Shown one piece after another: positions 15,588-27,198 of a DNA stretch of 44,594 bases. Numbering within the stretch: the stretch's first letter is position 1; every line of letters begins with the position of its first letter. Source of the DNA: Aquabacterium parvum (GTDB lineage: Bacteria > Pseudomonadota > Gammaproteobacteria > Burkholderiales > Burkholderiaceae_C); contig NZ_LFRI01000042.1 of assembly GCF_001447195.1 (NCBI RefSeq), positions 1 to 44,594 of the forward strand. The letters run 5' to 3'. The notes under the pieces are model-generated. The model did not search any database. It had not been told where the DNA came from and saw only the letters and a program-made list of their open reading frames with translations. Both the position numbers and the translations under genes were made by a program.

Positions 15588-15956
15588 ATGATCAAGTCAC
15601 TGACTTGGGTATCACTGCTTCTGGCCCTGCTGGCGTCTGGATGCGCCAGCATGGACACCGACACTTACGGCCGCAAGGAAGGCTGGCGCAGGGCCCGTGT
15701 GGTCGAAGTGGGCGGCATTGAATCGCCCATGAAGACCCTGCAGACGGACTGCCGTTCGGAACTGGGTCCTAACCCGCCCTACACCCGGTTTGCCGTTGTT
15801 TCCTACAACGTGCGCGGTAGTCCAAGGAACAAGGCCCGGCGAATCTCGGCCATTCCCAATGATTTGGACCTCCAGGCCGACGACCTCGTCTTCGTCAACA
15901 TTCAAAACTGCTTTGCGCCGTTGCGCAAGCGGGATGCGTTGGGTAACACCCCATGA
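15588..15956 (+). CDS. Putative lipoprotein, unknown function
   Basis: This 122-residue protein has a clear lipoprotein signal peptide, with lipobox LASGC and Cys at residue 19. The mature part includes RFAVVSYNVRGSPRNKARRI and a VFVNIQNC stretch and looks beta-rich. A Cys near the centre (TDCRSE) and one near the end (QNCFAP) could form a disulfide. It lies between the czcI-like copy 3 gene and the ATPase gene on the same strand, probably in one operon. The 244 bp before it contain no convincing gene. I do not recognise a named family. Confidence 0.7.
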   Translation: MIKSLTWVSLLLALLASGCASMDTDTYGRKEGWRRARVVEVGGIESPMKTLQTDCRSELGPNPPYTRFAVVSYNVRGSPRNKARRISAIPNDLDLQADDLVFVNIQNCFAPLRKRDALGNTP

Positions 15957-16092
15957 GATGCCGGCCATGGATTCAACTCATCCCTGGGAGCGTCCTGATC
16001 AAGGCCGCTTCCCCAGGATACGGCTCGTTCATCGCTTATGCCCAAGGGCGCGTCTCTGATTCCGCTTCCATCAAAAAAGAAAGGTCGCGAAA

Positions 16093-18720
<2,628 letters not shown>

Positions 18721-18753
18721 GCCACTGGCTTTCATCAAACAGAGAGGCGTCCA

Positions 18754-19206
18754 ATGAAAATCGGCGATCTTGCCAACCTCACCGGCACCCAGGTGGAGAC
18801 CATCCGCTACTACGAAAGGGAAGGACTCCTGCCCGAGCCCGCGCGCACGGCCACGAACTATCGCATCTACGATGTTGAGCACGTTGAGCGACTGGCCTTC
18901 ATACGGCGCTGCCGCTCCCTGGACATGGGCCTCGACGAAGTTCGTGTCTTGCTTGGACTGAAGGACAAGCCCTCCCAGAGTTGCGAAGATGCCAACCGTG
19001 TGCTCGATGAGCACCTTGGTCATGTCACCCAGCGAATTGATGAGCTGGTGGCCCTGAAGGCACAGTTGGAGAGCTTGCGTTCCCAGTGCGGTGAGGCCAA
19101 GGAATCAGCCGACTGCGGCATCCTAAAAGAACTGAGCAACGGGAATCAACAGCCCTCGCAAACCGGCCACCAGCACATCGATTCGGTACATGGCCTTGGT
19201 AGATAG
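18754..19206 (+). CDS. cadR: CadR/PbrR-type MerR-family regulator
   Basis: This 150-residue regulator begins with the MerR helix-turn-helix (IGDLANLTGTQVETIRYYE) and has the dimerisation helix at about 82-118. Cys77, Cys112 and Cys121 correspond to the three metal-ligand cysteines of CadR and PbrR, and a C-terminal GHQHIDSVHG matches the His-containing tail of CadR. Such proteins twist promoters with 19-bp spacers when Cd, Zn or Pb is bound; two such promoters are at 10586 and 14870. It lies 33 bp after the ATPase stop on the same strand, unlike the usual divergent layout. Preference for Cd over Pb or Zn is inferred. Confidence 0.9.
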   Translation: MKIGDLANLTGTQVETIRYYEREGLLPEPARTATNYRIYDVEHVERLAFIRRCRSLDMGLDEVRVLLGLKDKPSQSCEDANRVLDEHLGHVTQRIDELVALKAQLESLRSQCGEAKESADCGILKELSNGNQQPSQTGHQHIDSVHGLGR

Positions 19207-19902
19207 CCCCTCTCCCACGCCTCCCGCAGAAACTATAGGGTGGCGCAGAAGCGTGGTGCTTTGCATTTGGCAGCCAGTTCACGCTGAAATGCGCTCGGGC
19301 TCTTGGCTGTCCATGCATTTGTTGGCGTCGCCGCCATTCAGAGGCTTTTCTCGTTGCTGCATGGCTGGTCCAATCTCGTAGAACCGGATCTCGCCACCAC
19401 CCTTGAGGTGTCGGTCAGATGGCCCATTTGCAGTGCATGAGCCATTGGCCTTGCCGGCGTCTCCACGCCGCGCGCATTGACAGAAATGCGAGCGCCCTCC
19501 CCGAATTTGAATGGGAAAACTGGCTACTTGCACATGGCAACGCTTGCTCTATGGCCTGGGCACACCCGTGCTCAGGCCACATCGCCGCCAATCCCCTTAT
19601 CATTTGGCTGCTGCAGGTTCGTACCTCGGCCCGGCGTTTCCTCCCTGAGCCGGTGGCGCACCGTGATGACAGCGATGCGTCTTGTGCTCGCTGATCACCC
19701 GCTGATCGGCGGGCTTTTTTTTGTCTCGCGGAAATTGAACTCCTCCATCTTGGCCGTACCGCGTCAGTACTCGCTATGAACTGGAGCCGAAATCCCCATG
19801 ACAAAGCCCGCATTCACCCGTGACCATGCTGTACCCTGGCCCTAATCTGTACTCATGCGCTCATCCGAGCGATTGCCGAATCAGAGAACAGAGGTACGCA
19901 CC
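19207..19902. other. Gene-poor junction between metal cargo and transfer operon
   Basis: This 696-bp stretch holds no convincing gene. Open frames here (for example the 84-codon minus-strand frame 19279-19533) lack ribosome-binding sites, recognisable motifs and neighbours. The only clear signal is the intrinsic terminator at 19698-19722. The stretch may hold the transfer operon promoter, a small RNA ending at that terminator, or decayed sequence from an old insertion. Confidence 0.5.
19698..19722 (+). terminator. Rho-independent terminator
   Basis: CCCGC (19698-19702) pairs with GCGGG (19709-19713), followed by C and eight T residues (19715-19722). It reads on the plus strand, nearly 500 bp after the cadR stop. 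Either the cadR message has a long 3' tail or a separate short RNA ends here. Confidence 0.75.
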
Positions 19903-20400
19903 ATGCTCACCGCTGCACCGCCCGGATTTCAGGACTCTCGACACACCGCAACAGTGGAATCCCAGCCGTCCGACGTCATCGAAACGCGGCTGTGGCTGGA
20001 AGAACATGTCTGGCTTTATGGCGTGCTCAAGTCCGATCGCAACGTCGGCCCGATCTTTCGATTTCCTGACCTGATCAGTGCCTGCGTCTCCCAGGTCTTC
20101 TCCGGCCCCGAAGCGGCAAGACAGATCTTCAGCTTTCTCGGAACCGAGCTTGTGGCCCGCTCGCCCAATACGCCTCGTCGTCGGGAAGCCATGTGGCGAC
20201 CGCAGTACGACTTGCTCCTTGAGTTGCAGCGCTCACCCGCCAATCGGCACCCCAACCCGAAGTTCCAGCTCGACCACTTGACCACCGCCTGCGTGGCGCT
20301 GTGTCAACAGGCGGATGAGACCGGCGCCAGCGTCCTTCAACAAGCTCGCATCAACATGGCACAGCGCTTCCGTCCAGAGCACGCCACACAGACCCGCTGA
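19903..20400 (+). CDS. Conserved-looking unknown protein at the head of the transfer module
   Basis: From the ATG at 19903, nine bases after AGAGG, the protein has 165 residues; the frame is open to an ATG at 19855, which lacks a ribosome-binding site. It has no signal peptide or membrane helix. It is soluble and rich in Arg, Gln and Pro, with segments such as IETRLWLEEHVWLYGVLKSD and a helical C-terminal half. I do not recognise a family. Position before the transglycosylase gene suggests a transfer-associated or regulatory role. The 198 bp after it hold no gene. Confidence 0.6.
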   Translation: MLTAAPPGFQDSRHTATVESQPSDVIETRLWLEEHVWLYGVLKSDRNVGPIFRFPDLISACVSQVFSGPEAARQIFSFLGTELVARSPNTPRRREAMWRPQYDLLLELQRSPANRHPNPKFQLDHLTTACVALCQQADETGASVLQQARINMAQRFRPEHATQTR

Positions 20401-20598
20401 GGCCATCGACCGCCCAGCGCTCTGACCAGCACATGGCATGAAGAATCTCCAAACGATTCACGTGCCCTGACCACGCCAAGGTCGTCCAACCACGGCAGAC
20501 CTGAACAAGACCTTGATCGGCACCGTGCCGGTCTCACCCCATCCGTCCCGCCGCGCAACGTGCATTGGCGGATTCATCGGTCTTGTTTGGAGTGCGCC

Positions 20599-21141
20599 AT
20601 GCAATGGGGTCCCTTGTCTGGATGTCTTGCGCTGCTGAGCCTGCCGGCACACGCCCTGGCTTGCTGGGACGAGGCGGCGCATCGATATGGCGTGTCATCG
20701 CAATTGCTCTATGCCGTTGCAAAGGTCGAGTCGCACCTCAATCCAAATGCAATCAACCTCAGCCACCGCCAACGCACGGGCAGCTATGACATCGGGCTGA
20801 TGCAGATCAACAGCTCGAACCTGCCTGCGCTGGCACGGTTCGGCATCACCGAAAGCGACCTGTACAGCCCTTGCACGAACATCCATGTGGGCGCCTGGCT
20901 GCTTGCCCAAACCCTGGCCAAGCAAGGGCTGACCTGGGATGGGGTGGGTGCCTACAACGCAGCGTGTACCCAACTCAAGGGAGTGGCCTGCCAGAGCGCA
21001 CGCAGACGCTACGCCTGGAAGGTCTATCGGCAGTTGCACGCCTCGGCAATCCAGTCCCCACAGCCAACCGCCGTATGGCCGCAGAGCCGATCAGAGGCAA
21101 AGCAGCCCCTCTTCATCCTTGCCGCTCGGGTGTCGCCATGA
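20599..21141 (+). CDS. Lytic transglycosylase of the transfer system (VirB1/IagB-like)
   Basis: This 180-residue protein starts at 20599 behind GGAG. A signal peptide of about 21 residues ends AHALA. An SLT domain follows: catalytic Glu44 in VAKVESHLNPNA, GLMQIN at 66-71 and a GAYNA motif near 117-121. It cuts peptidoglycan so that the secretion apparatus can span the wall, as do Orf169 of F and LtgX/AtlA of the gonococcal island. The Pro- and Gln-containing C-terminal tail is variable in the family. It overlaps the next gene by ATGA. Confidence 0.9.
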   Translation: MQWGPLSGCLALLSLPAHALACWDEAAHRYGVSSQLLYAVAKVESHLNPNAINLSHRQRTGSYDIGLMQINSSNLPALARFGITESDLYSPCTNIHVGAWLLAQTLAKQGLTWDGVGAYNAACTQLKGVACQSARRRYAWKVYRQLHASAIQSPQPTAVWPQSRSEAKQPLFILAARVSP

Positions 21142-21806
21142 CGCGGGTACAGGACCTCGCCATGACCAGCGCCTCGGCAGCGGTGATTCTGTTTGCCTTC
21201 TCGTCTTGCACCTTGCCCGCCAAGCAGGGCCATGCAACCGCGATACCACAAGCTAAGCGGAACGCCTCACACATCGCGCAGCTTGAACGTGGCCGCGACG
21301 CGTACTTTGCCCAGTGCGTCGAGCCTGCCTGTCCTACCACCACACCCAAAACGCTGGCTGTGGCCGATGCACAGCCGCAGCCTTCGATGCGAGGCAACGC
21401 GCGCGCCCTTGCATCCGTCGCGCCAACTGAAGTGACCAAGCCTGCCCCGCTGCACAAGCCTCAGGTGCTGGTCCTGGAGTTTGCAACCGACAGTGCGGTG
21501 CTGACACCTGTACACCGGACCCTGCTGAACAGCGCAGCCAAAGCCCTGGGACGTGCCCAGCGTGTGCTCATCGTGGGACGCACCGACAACGTCGGCCCTG
21601 ATGCGCCCAATCAGGCCATCGCGCTAGCTCGGGCTGATGCCGTTCGAGATCACATCAAGCGCATCAGTCCCTCACACCCCAATGACATCCGCATCGATGC
21701 CAGAGGCCTGTGCTGCTACATCGCCAACAACGACACACCTGAGGGCCGAGCGCGCAATCGTCGCGTTGAGGTCGTGTTCACTGCCTCATCCGAGGGGGTG
21801 CCATGA
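21138..21806 (+). CDS. OmpA-family lipoprotein in the transfer operon
   Basis: The 222-residue protein starts at 21138, overlapping the transglycosylase stop by four bases. The hydrophobic N-terminus ends in a lipobox-like FSSC. A linker with Cys residues (YFAQCVEPACP) precedes a C-terminal OmpA-like peptidoglycan-binding domain: VLEFATDSAVLTPVH, VGRTDNVGPDAPNQ and RARNRRVEVVF. It should anchor an outer-membrane complex to peptidoglycan. Such a gene is not part of the classic F set. With the adjacent transglycosylase it may form a wall-handling pair for the apparatus. Confidence 0.82.
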   Translation: MTRVQDLAMTSASAAVILFAFSSCTLPAKQGHATAIPQAKRNASHIAQLERGRDAYFAQCVEPACPTTTPKTLAVADAQPQPSMRGNARALASVAPTEVTKPAPLHKPQVLVLEFATDSAVLTPVHRTLLNSAAKALGRAQRVLIVGRTDNVGPDAPNQAIALARADAVRDHIKRISPSHPNDIRIDARGLCCYIANNDTPEGRARNRRVEVVFTASSEGVP

Positions 21807-21934
21807 CACGCCGATGGCCCTCGCCCGTGAGCCCGTTCGCCCACCGCATCCCCCTCCTGAAGCGTGCCCGCACGTTCGCAGGATCGCCCCCGCCTGCGTC
21901 AGGCCTTGACGCGCAACCCAGCCAGGAGATTCCC

Positions 21935-22348
21935 ATGCGCACAGCCATCATCCATCCCTTCACCCCTGTTCGCCCCTCTGTCCAGGTGGACGGCCAGCAA
22001 AGCCGTCAATCCAACGCCAGTGACGCCAGCAAGCCCACGCACAAGCGCTGGCGTGTGGCCTCGGCGCTGGCCATGCTCGCCCTGGGCGTGGGCCTGTCCA
22101 TGCCCGGCTTCGCCCTCGACCTGGTGGCATTCACCGGCATCACCGGGCCGCTGACATCAGCCCTGGCGCAGATCTCCGCGCTGGGCCCCAGCGTCAAGGC
22201 CCTGGTCGGCTTCGTCGGTTTCGTGGTCGCCCTGATCTCGCTGTCAGCCCTGCGCAATTTCGGGCCGGTGCTGTTCTACGTGGGACTGGCCATCTTCGGT
22301 GCGGTGGGGCTGGTGATCGCGGGCGCCATCATGGGCGCGGTCGTCTGA
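21935..22348 (+). CDS. Pilin subunit candidate (TraA-like)
   Basis: From the ATG at 21935, behind AGGAG, the protein has 137 residues. The frame also opens at 21803, overlapping the previous stop, but that start lacks a ribosome-binding site. A long leader with a hydrophobic core ends near MPGFALDLV, a likely cleavage site. The mature part of about 75 residues has two hydrophobic helices separated by a short basic turn (SALRNFGPVLF), the form of F and VirB2 pilins. It directly precedes traL, as traA does in F. The S26 peptidase encoded at 30179 is a candidate processing enzyme. Sequence identity to F pilin is not obvious. Confidence 0.7.
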   Translation: MRTAIIHPFTPVRPSVQVDGQQSRQSNASDASKPTHKRWRVASALAMLALGVGLSMPGFALDLVAFTGITGPLTSALAQISALGPSVKALVGFVGFVVALISLSALRNFGPVLFYVGLAIFGAVGLVIAGAIMGAVV

Positions 22349-22376
22349 GCTCAGCTCAAACCTGCAGGAGCCTGAC

Positions 22377-22676
22377 ATGCAAGCCGACACCTACATCCCC
22401 CGTCGCCTGGATGACCCCTGGAAGATCGGCTTCTGGGACATCGATGTGGCCGCCCCGGTGATCTTCTTTTTCTTTGTCGGCTACCTGGCGGGCACCAAGC
22501 TGGCCTTTGCAGCCTGCGCGGGTGCGGGGATCTTCCTGTCGCGCTGGATCGCCCGCATCAAGGCCGACAAGCACCAGGCCTTCGCGATGCACTGGCTGTA
22601 CTGGCACCTGCCACCCAGCCCCATGACCGCGATGCGCGCCACCCCGCCCTCGCACATCCACCGCATGGTCGGCTGA
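22377..22676 (+). CDS. traL: TraL, type IV pilus-assembly membrane protein
   Basis: The 99-residue protein has the TraL start (YIPRRLDDPWKIGFWDID), a pair of membrane segments at about 24-58, and a C-terminal PPSHIHR motif. In F, TraL is a small inner-membrane VirB3-like part of the pilus assembly machine. AGGAG precedes the start at 22377. It follows the pilin candidate by 28 bp and precedes traE by 14 bp. Confidence 0.88.
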   Translation: MQADTYIPRRLDDPWKIGFWDIDVAAPVIFFFFVGYLAGTKLAFAACAGAGIFLSRWIARIKADKHQAFAMHWLYWHLPPSPMTAMRATPPSHIHRMVG

Positions 22677-22690
22677 GCCTGGAGCACGCC

Positions 22691-23254
22691 ATGGACTTCG
22701 AGCGACTCAACAGCGACATCAAGGAGATGCGCCGCCGCAACCGCAGCCTGGGGCTTGCGGTGGGCGTGCTGTCCACCGGTCATGTCGTGGCGCTGCTCGT
22801 CATCCTCAACCTGATCGGCACGGTTCGCACGGTGGTCGTGCCGCCCACGATCGACAAGACCTTCTGGGTCAGCCGAGACAAGGCCAGTGGCGAATACCTG
22901 GAGCAGATGGGCGGCTTCATGGCCTGGCTGGTGCTGGACGTCACACCTTCATCGATCGACTGGAAGAAAAGCATCCTGCTCGGCTATGTGGAGCCCGACC
23001 AGTACGGCGCACTCAAGACCCGGCAGGAGGTCGAGGCTGAAAGGCTCAAGCGCATCAACGCCAGCACGATGTTCATGCCGCAGCAGTTGGTGCCCAGCGA
23101 AGACAAGCAAAGCGTGGTGGTGCGTGGCCGACTGCGCACCCTGGTCAATGGCTTTGAGACCGCCAACGACCTCAAGGCCTACCTGATCGAGTTCAGTTTC
23201 AACGGGGCACGCATGCACCTCAAGACCTTCAAGGAGGTTCCCAATGCGAGCTGA
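22691..23254 (+). CDS. traE: TraE, inner-membrane assembly protein
   Basis: This 187-residue protein matches F TraE in length (188). It has a short basic N-terminus, one membrane helix at about 18-42 and a periplasmic domain with the TraE segment SIDWKKSILLGYVEPDQYG and VVRGRLRTLVNG. TraE is the VirB8 counterpart in F-type systems. GGAG precedes the start, and the 3' end overlaps traK by 11 bases. Confidence 0.9.
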   Translation: MDFERLNSDIKEMRRRNRSLGLAVGVLSTGHVVALLVILNLIGTVRTVVVPPTIDKTFWVSRDKASGEYLEQMGGFMAWLVLDVTPSSIDWKKSILLGYVEPDQYGALKTRQEVEAERLKRINASTMFMPQQLVPSEDKQSVVVRGRLRTLVNGFETANDLKAYLIEFSFNGARMHLKTFKEVPNAS

Positions 23255-24128
23255 TCTCAAGCCACGCCAGCAGCCCTCCAAGGCACAGGCAAGCCTGCTG
23301 CTGGCCATGGTGACAGCCGTTGGGATGGCAACGTCACCAAGCCCTGTCAGGGCGCTCCAGTTGGTCGAAGCCCGCGACGGTGTCTCCGTTGAGGCCATGG
23401 TGTCGATCAAGGAGCCCACACGCATCCGCATCGATGGCGCGCCCATCACCGATGTGTTTGGCAACATCTATTCGAGCAACTGTGCCAACGTGGCAGCCGC
23501 CGTCCCCTTGACCAGCTCCCTGGCCAGTGGCGCCCCTCTCCCCGGCACCAATATTCAGAACAGCCCGGCCATCAACCCCACGGGTGAATTGGTCCTCGAA
23601 TGCGACAAGGACAAGGGCGAGGTCTACATCCGCCCCGTGGGCAAATCCAGCAAGCCCATCAACCTGTTTGTCTCCAGCACCCAAGCCACCTACACGCTGC
23701 TGCTGCATCGCTCGGACACTCCTGCAGACACCATCGTGATCCGGGATCCCAGTGCAAGGCTGCTGAAGCCGGACAATGCGAACCCAAGTCCATCTGGCCC
23801 TTCAGCCAACCACATCCGCGCCATGAAGGCCTTGCTGGTGGCGATGGCCTCGGACCGGGTGCCTCCTGACGTGCGGGTCGAGGAGGTCAACCGCCTCGTC
23901 CCCCTGTGGCTCGAAGCGAGGCTGTCCCTGATGCGCCGCTATGAAGGGCGAGGCCTGGTCGGCGAGAAATACCTGCTTCAAAACATCAGCTCGACCTTGA
24001 TGGTGCTGGCCGAGCAGGAATTCGACCGCGAAGGCGCCCAGGTCATGGGTGTGTCCATCGAGAACCACAACCTGCAACCCGGAGAGACCACGAATGTGTT
24101 TGTGATCCGGCAGGAGGCCATGCGATGA
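23244..24128 (+). CDS. traK: TraK, secretin-like outer-membrane complex protein
   Basis: The 294-residue protein has a hydrophobic leader at about residues 13-32 and a beta-rich mature region with the TraK-type start LVEARDGVSVEAMVSIKEPT. In F, TraK (VirB9-like) forms the core complex with TraB and TraV in the periplasm and outer membrane. AAGGAGG lies seven bases before the start. It is longer than F TraK (242) mainly in its C-terminal half. It overlaps traB by four bases. Confidence 0.88.
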   Translation: MRADLKPRQQPSKAQASLLLAMVTAVGMATSPSPVRALQLVEARDGVSVEAMVSIKEPTRIRIDGAPITDVFGNIYSSNCANVAAAVPLTSSLASGAPLPGTNIQNSPAINPTGELVLECDKDKGEVYIRPVGKSSKPINLFVSSTQATYTLLLHRSDTPADTIVIRDPSARLLKPDNANPSPSGPSANHIRAMKALLVAMASDRVPPDVRVEEVNRLVPLWLEARLSLMRRYEGRGLVGEKYLLQNISSTLMVLAEQEFDREGAQVMGVSIENHNLQPGETTNVFVIRQEAMR

Positions 24129-25666
24129 ACACGCCTTTCGACCAAGCAGCCAACGGCCGTGTCACCGGGTTGCCAGACCGCATCAAGGGGGCCATGGGCA
24201 GCGCCCTTCAAAGGCTGTCGCCACGGCAGCGCCAGTACGTCACCCTGGCCGCCATCCTGGTATGTGGTGTCGGCCTGCTGTGGCTGATCTTCGCCCTCAC
24301 CGACACGCGCTCGCCCACCACAGACGCCAAGAACAACGGCAGCGCGCAGCCTGCCACGGTCACCAACATCGGGGTGATGCCGCCGGGACAGCAGGTCAAC
24401 CCGGTAGACCAATGGGTGGGCACTGCAGGACGCAAGCTGGCGCAGTACGAGAACGAGCGCGATGAGCAGACCCGGCTCAACAAGGACCGGCAGGCATTCG
24501 AGGCCCGCACCATGCAGCGCTTTGCCGAACTGGAGCAAAAACTCACCTCGGCCAGCCAGGCTGCCAGCACGCCCTCGGCACCCAACACTGCGACGGCGTC
24601 AAGCACACCCGCTCCCCCAACGATGCCACCGGCATCCAGCCTGCCCCTTCCACCAGCCCCGGCGTCCACCGCTCTGCCCCATGCAAATCCTCATGGGCAG
24701 AGCATCAACATTCCCCCACCGCTGCCGCCCGGCACATCGCCCGCAGGTGCCATGCCCCTCGGTGATCCGGGCATGGCACCGCAGGACATGCCTTTCAATG
24801 CCCCGGTGTTGACGCGCGTTTCTCTGGTGGACCGGGAATCGGCCAAGGCCGCTGCAACAGGCGCCACGGCAAGCACCACAAACAATGCCACGCCTGGATC
24901 ACCGTCAACAGCCGACACCCGCACCGTTTCGACCTTCCTGCCCGTCAGCTTCACGCGCGGCACCTTACTTGGTGGCCTGGATGCCCCCACGGGCGGGCAG
25001 GCCCAGTCCAACCCGCATCCGGTCCTGATCCGGCTCTCGGACAACTCGGTCCTGCCCAACCGTTTTCGGGGGGAATACCGCGATTGCTTCGTGATCGCGG
25101 CAGGCTACGGCGACATCAGCTCGGAGCGCGCCTACCTGCGCACCGAGAACCTGTCCTGTGTCCGCTCGGACGGCGCCACGCTGGAAGTCAAGATCCAGGG
25201 CAGCGTCTATGGCGAAGACGGCAAGGTGGGCATGCGCGGGCGACTGGTCACCAAACAAGGCCAGATGCTGGCCAATGCATTGCTGGCGGGCGTGGTCAGT
25301 GGCATCGGCCAGGGCCTGGCGACTTCATCGACCACCTACAGCACCTCGGCCCTGGGCACGATCGCCAGCAGCGGTGGCAGCGGCAGTGACGCCTACCGCG
25401 CAGGCATCGGCACCGGTGTCGGCAAGGCCCTGGACCGCCTGGCCCAGTACTACATCAAGCTCGCCGAGAACACGTTTCCGGTGATTGAAATCGATGCCAG
25501 CCGCGAAGTCGATGTGGTGATCACCAAGGGCGTGCGCATCGACGTGCCCATGTCGGCCAACGCCTACACCAGTACCAGCCGCACCCCCTCCAGCACGCTG
25601 GCGCGCTCGGCTGAGCCCGCCCCCGAAGACCGCTACCTGAAAGCCGCCAATGATGACAACTACTGA
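24125..25666 (+). CDS. traB: TraB, envelope-spanning core-complex protein
   Basis: This 513-residue VirB10-type protein has a cytoplasmic N-terminus, a membrane helix at about 39-59, a coiled coil at about 95-145, and a Pro/Ala-rich linker (about 150-220). The C-terminal TrbI/VirB10 domain includes [20 protein letters not shown] and later [20 protein letters not shown]. It connects inner and outer membranes in the secretion core. AGGAGG precedes the start. The 3' end overlaps the next gene by 17 bases if the latter starts at 25650. Confidence 0.92.
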   Translation: MNTPFDQAANGRVTGLPDRIKGAMGSALQRLSPRQRQYVTLAAILVCGVGLLWLIFALTDTRSPTTDAKNNGSAQPATVTNIGVMPPGQQVNPVDQWVGTAGRKLAQYENERDEQTRLNKDRQAFEARTMQRFAELEQKLTSASQAASTPSAPNTATASSTPAPPTMPPASSLPLPPAPASTALPHANPHGQSINIPPPLPPGTSPAGAMPLGDPGMAPQDMPFNAPVLTRVSLVDRESAKAAATGATASTTNNATPGSPSTADTRTVSTFLPVSFTRGTLLGGLDAPTGGQAQSNPHPVLIRLSDNSVLPNRFRGEYRDCFVIAAGYGDISSERAYLRTENLSCVRSDGATLEVKIQGSVYGEDGKVGMRGRLVTKQGQMLANALLAGVVSGIGQGLATSSTTYSTSALGTIASSGGSGSDAYRAGIGTGVGKALDRLAQYYIKLAENTFPVIEIDASREVDVVITKGVRIDVPMSANAYTSTSRTPSSTLARSAEPAPEDRYLKAANDDNY

Positions 25667-26495
25667 CATGCGCCCGCCTCTGCGAGGCAGGCTTCAGGCC
25701 GCGACGCTGATCTGGGCACTCTTCACGATGCTGGTCAATGGCATCGCCTGGGCAGGCGCCCCGCCATCGCAAGAGGCTCGCCTCCTGGCCGCACTCAGGA
25801 AGGCCAACCCCAGCACGCGCTTCACCCAGGTGCTGCCTTCGCCCATTGGCGGGCTGTACGAAGTCTGGATGAACGGGAACGTGGCCTATGTGTCGGCCCG
25901 CCAGCCACGCTACTTCGTGTTCGGCCATGTCTTTGACACACAAACCATGACCGACATCACCGGGCCACGGCTGGCCCTGGCGGCCAGGCAGGGCGCGATG
26001 GCACCCGCTACGCCTGCAACAACATCAGCACCGACATCGGCGCCAACATCAGCCCCTATTGCCTTTGACCAACTGCCACTGGCAGACGCCATCAAGACCG
26101 TGCGGGGCAACGGCCAGCGGCAGATCGCCGTGTTCAGCGACCCGGGCTGTGGCTATTGCAAACAACTGGAACCGGAGCTGGCCCGGATCGACAACGTCAC
26201 GGTCTACACCTTCATGCTGCCCTTTCAGGGTGAGGCCAAGCCCATCGCCCTCTGGTGCGCCCCGGACCGGGCTCAAGCCTGGCAGCGCTACATGGTGCAG
26301 GGCGATACCTCCGTGATCAATGCCCCAGTGCGATGCGATCACCCCGTGGCCCGCAACCTGGTTTTGGCGCAACGCCTGGGTGTTCAAGCCACGCCCACCC
26401 TGATCTGGGCAGATGGCAGCCGCACCGAAGGCTACGTCGATCACCAGGTGATCCAGGCCCGCCTGAACCTGGCCACCTCGGAGGTTCAGCCATGA
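25650..26495 (+). CDS. dsbC: DsbC/DsbG-like thiol-disulfide isomerase of the transfer operon
   Basis: The protein has 281 residues if it starts at 25650; 25653 and 25668 are alternatives, and none has a strong ribosome-binding site. A signal peptide ends near GIAWAGA. A DsbC-like N-terminal dimerisation region is followed by an Ala/Pro/Thr-rich linker with [10 protein letters not shown] repeats, then a thioredoxin fold with the redox centre CGYC (Cys167 and Cys170) and the cis-Pro segment [11 protein letters not shown]. It likely repairs disulfides in TraN, TraU and TraH, which are Cys-rich. A dsbC gene at this place is also known in SXT-like elements and the gonococcal island. Confidence 0.88.
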   Translation: MMTTTDMRPPLRGRLQAATLIWALFTMLVNGIAWAGAPPSQEARLLAALRKANPSTRFTQVLPSPIGGLYEVWMNGNVAYVSARQPRYFVFGHVFDTQTMTDITGPRLALAARQGAMAPATPATTSAPTSAPTSAPIAFDQLPLADAIKTVRGNGQRQIAVFSDPGCGYCKQLEPELARIDNVTVYTFMLPFQGEAKPIALWCAPDRAQAWQRYMVQGDTSVINAPVRCDHPVARNLVLAQRLGVQATPTLIWADGSRTEGYVDHQVIQARLNLATSEVQP

Positions 26496-27178
26496 ACGCC
26501 CACGGTCACGTCGCTACCCGCCCCCACCCCGTGCGCCCGATCTGGCTTCTGGGTTGCATGCTGCTGAGCTTGTCGGGCTGCATGAACCTATCCGGCCTGG
26601 GCGGCAGCTCCGATTACGCCTGCAAAGCCCCGGACGGGGTGACTTGCACGTCGGTATCGGGCACCTATGCCAACGCCGTTCAGGACAACCTGCCCGCCCA
26701 GGTGGCCAAGCGCCGCATGGCCGCCAAATCCCATGGCGCGCCAGGCACCGATCCCCCACCCGAGTCGCCACAGCCTCGCCTTGCACCAGCGCTGACATCC
26801 GCCAAAGCCACTGTCCCGCCCGTGGCGCAGTCCCCCAGCCTGGCGCTGCCTCTGCGCTCATCGGCCCGGATCCTGAGGCTGTGGTTCAAGCCCTGGGAAG
26901 ACGCCGACCGCGACCTCTATGACCAGGGCTATGTCTATGTCCAGATCGATGCGGGTCAGTGGCTGATCGACCACGCTCAGCGCCAGATCCGCGACGCCTA
27001 TGCACCCATACGACCGCCAATGGGCGCCCCTGTCAAACCCGCCACGCCAGAACCGAGCACATCGCCTGGGCGGCCCGTTGGCCAGCAGCGCTTGCCTCCC
27101 TACACCCCGGACAACTCCGAAAGTCCTGACACCGGCCCCTTGCTACCGCCCACCGACAACCTTGCCCCCAGCAACTGA
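26492..27178 (+). CDS. traV: TraV, outer-membrane lipoprotein of the core complex
   Basis: From the ATG at 26492 (GGAGG upstream, four-base overlap with the dsbC-like stop) the protein has 228 residues. The lipobox is LSGC, with Cys at residue 30. The TraV pattern [18 protein letters not shown] follows. The C-terminal half contains a [19 protein letters not shown] segment. TraV is the VirB7 counterpart and anchors TraK and TraB to the outer membrane. It is longer than F TraV (171) because of Pro-rich segments in the middle and at the end. Confidence 0.88.
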   Translation: MNAHGHVATRPHPVRPIWLLGCMLLSLSGCMNLSGLGGSSDYACKAPDGVTCTSVSGTYANAVQDNLPAQVAKRRMAAKSHGAPGTDPPPESPQPRLAPALTSAKATVPPVAQSPSLALPLRSSARILRLWFKPWEDADRDLYDQGYVYVQIDAGQWLIDHAQRQIRDAYAPIRPPMGAPVKPATPEPSTSPGRPVGQQRLPPYTPDNSESPDTGPLLPPTDNLAPSN

Positions 27179-27198
27179 ACGCTCTCAAAGGTTGCGCC

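Noticed and set aside
19279..19533. Minus-strand frame of 84 codons in the gene-poor junction
   Set aside because: No ribosome-binding site, motif or supporting neighbour; kept only as part of the described junction.
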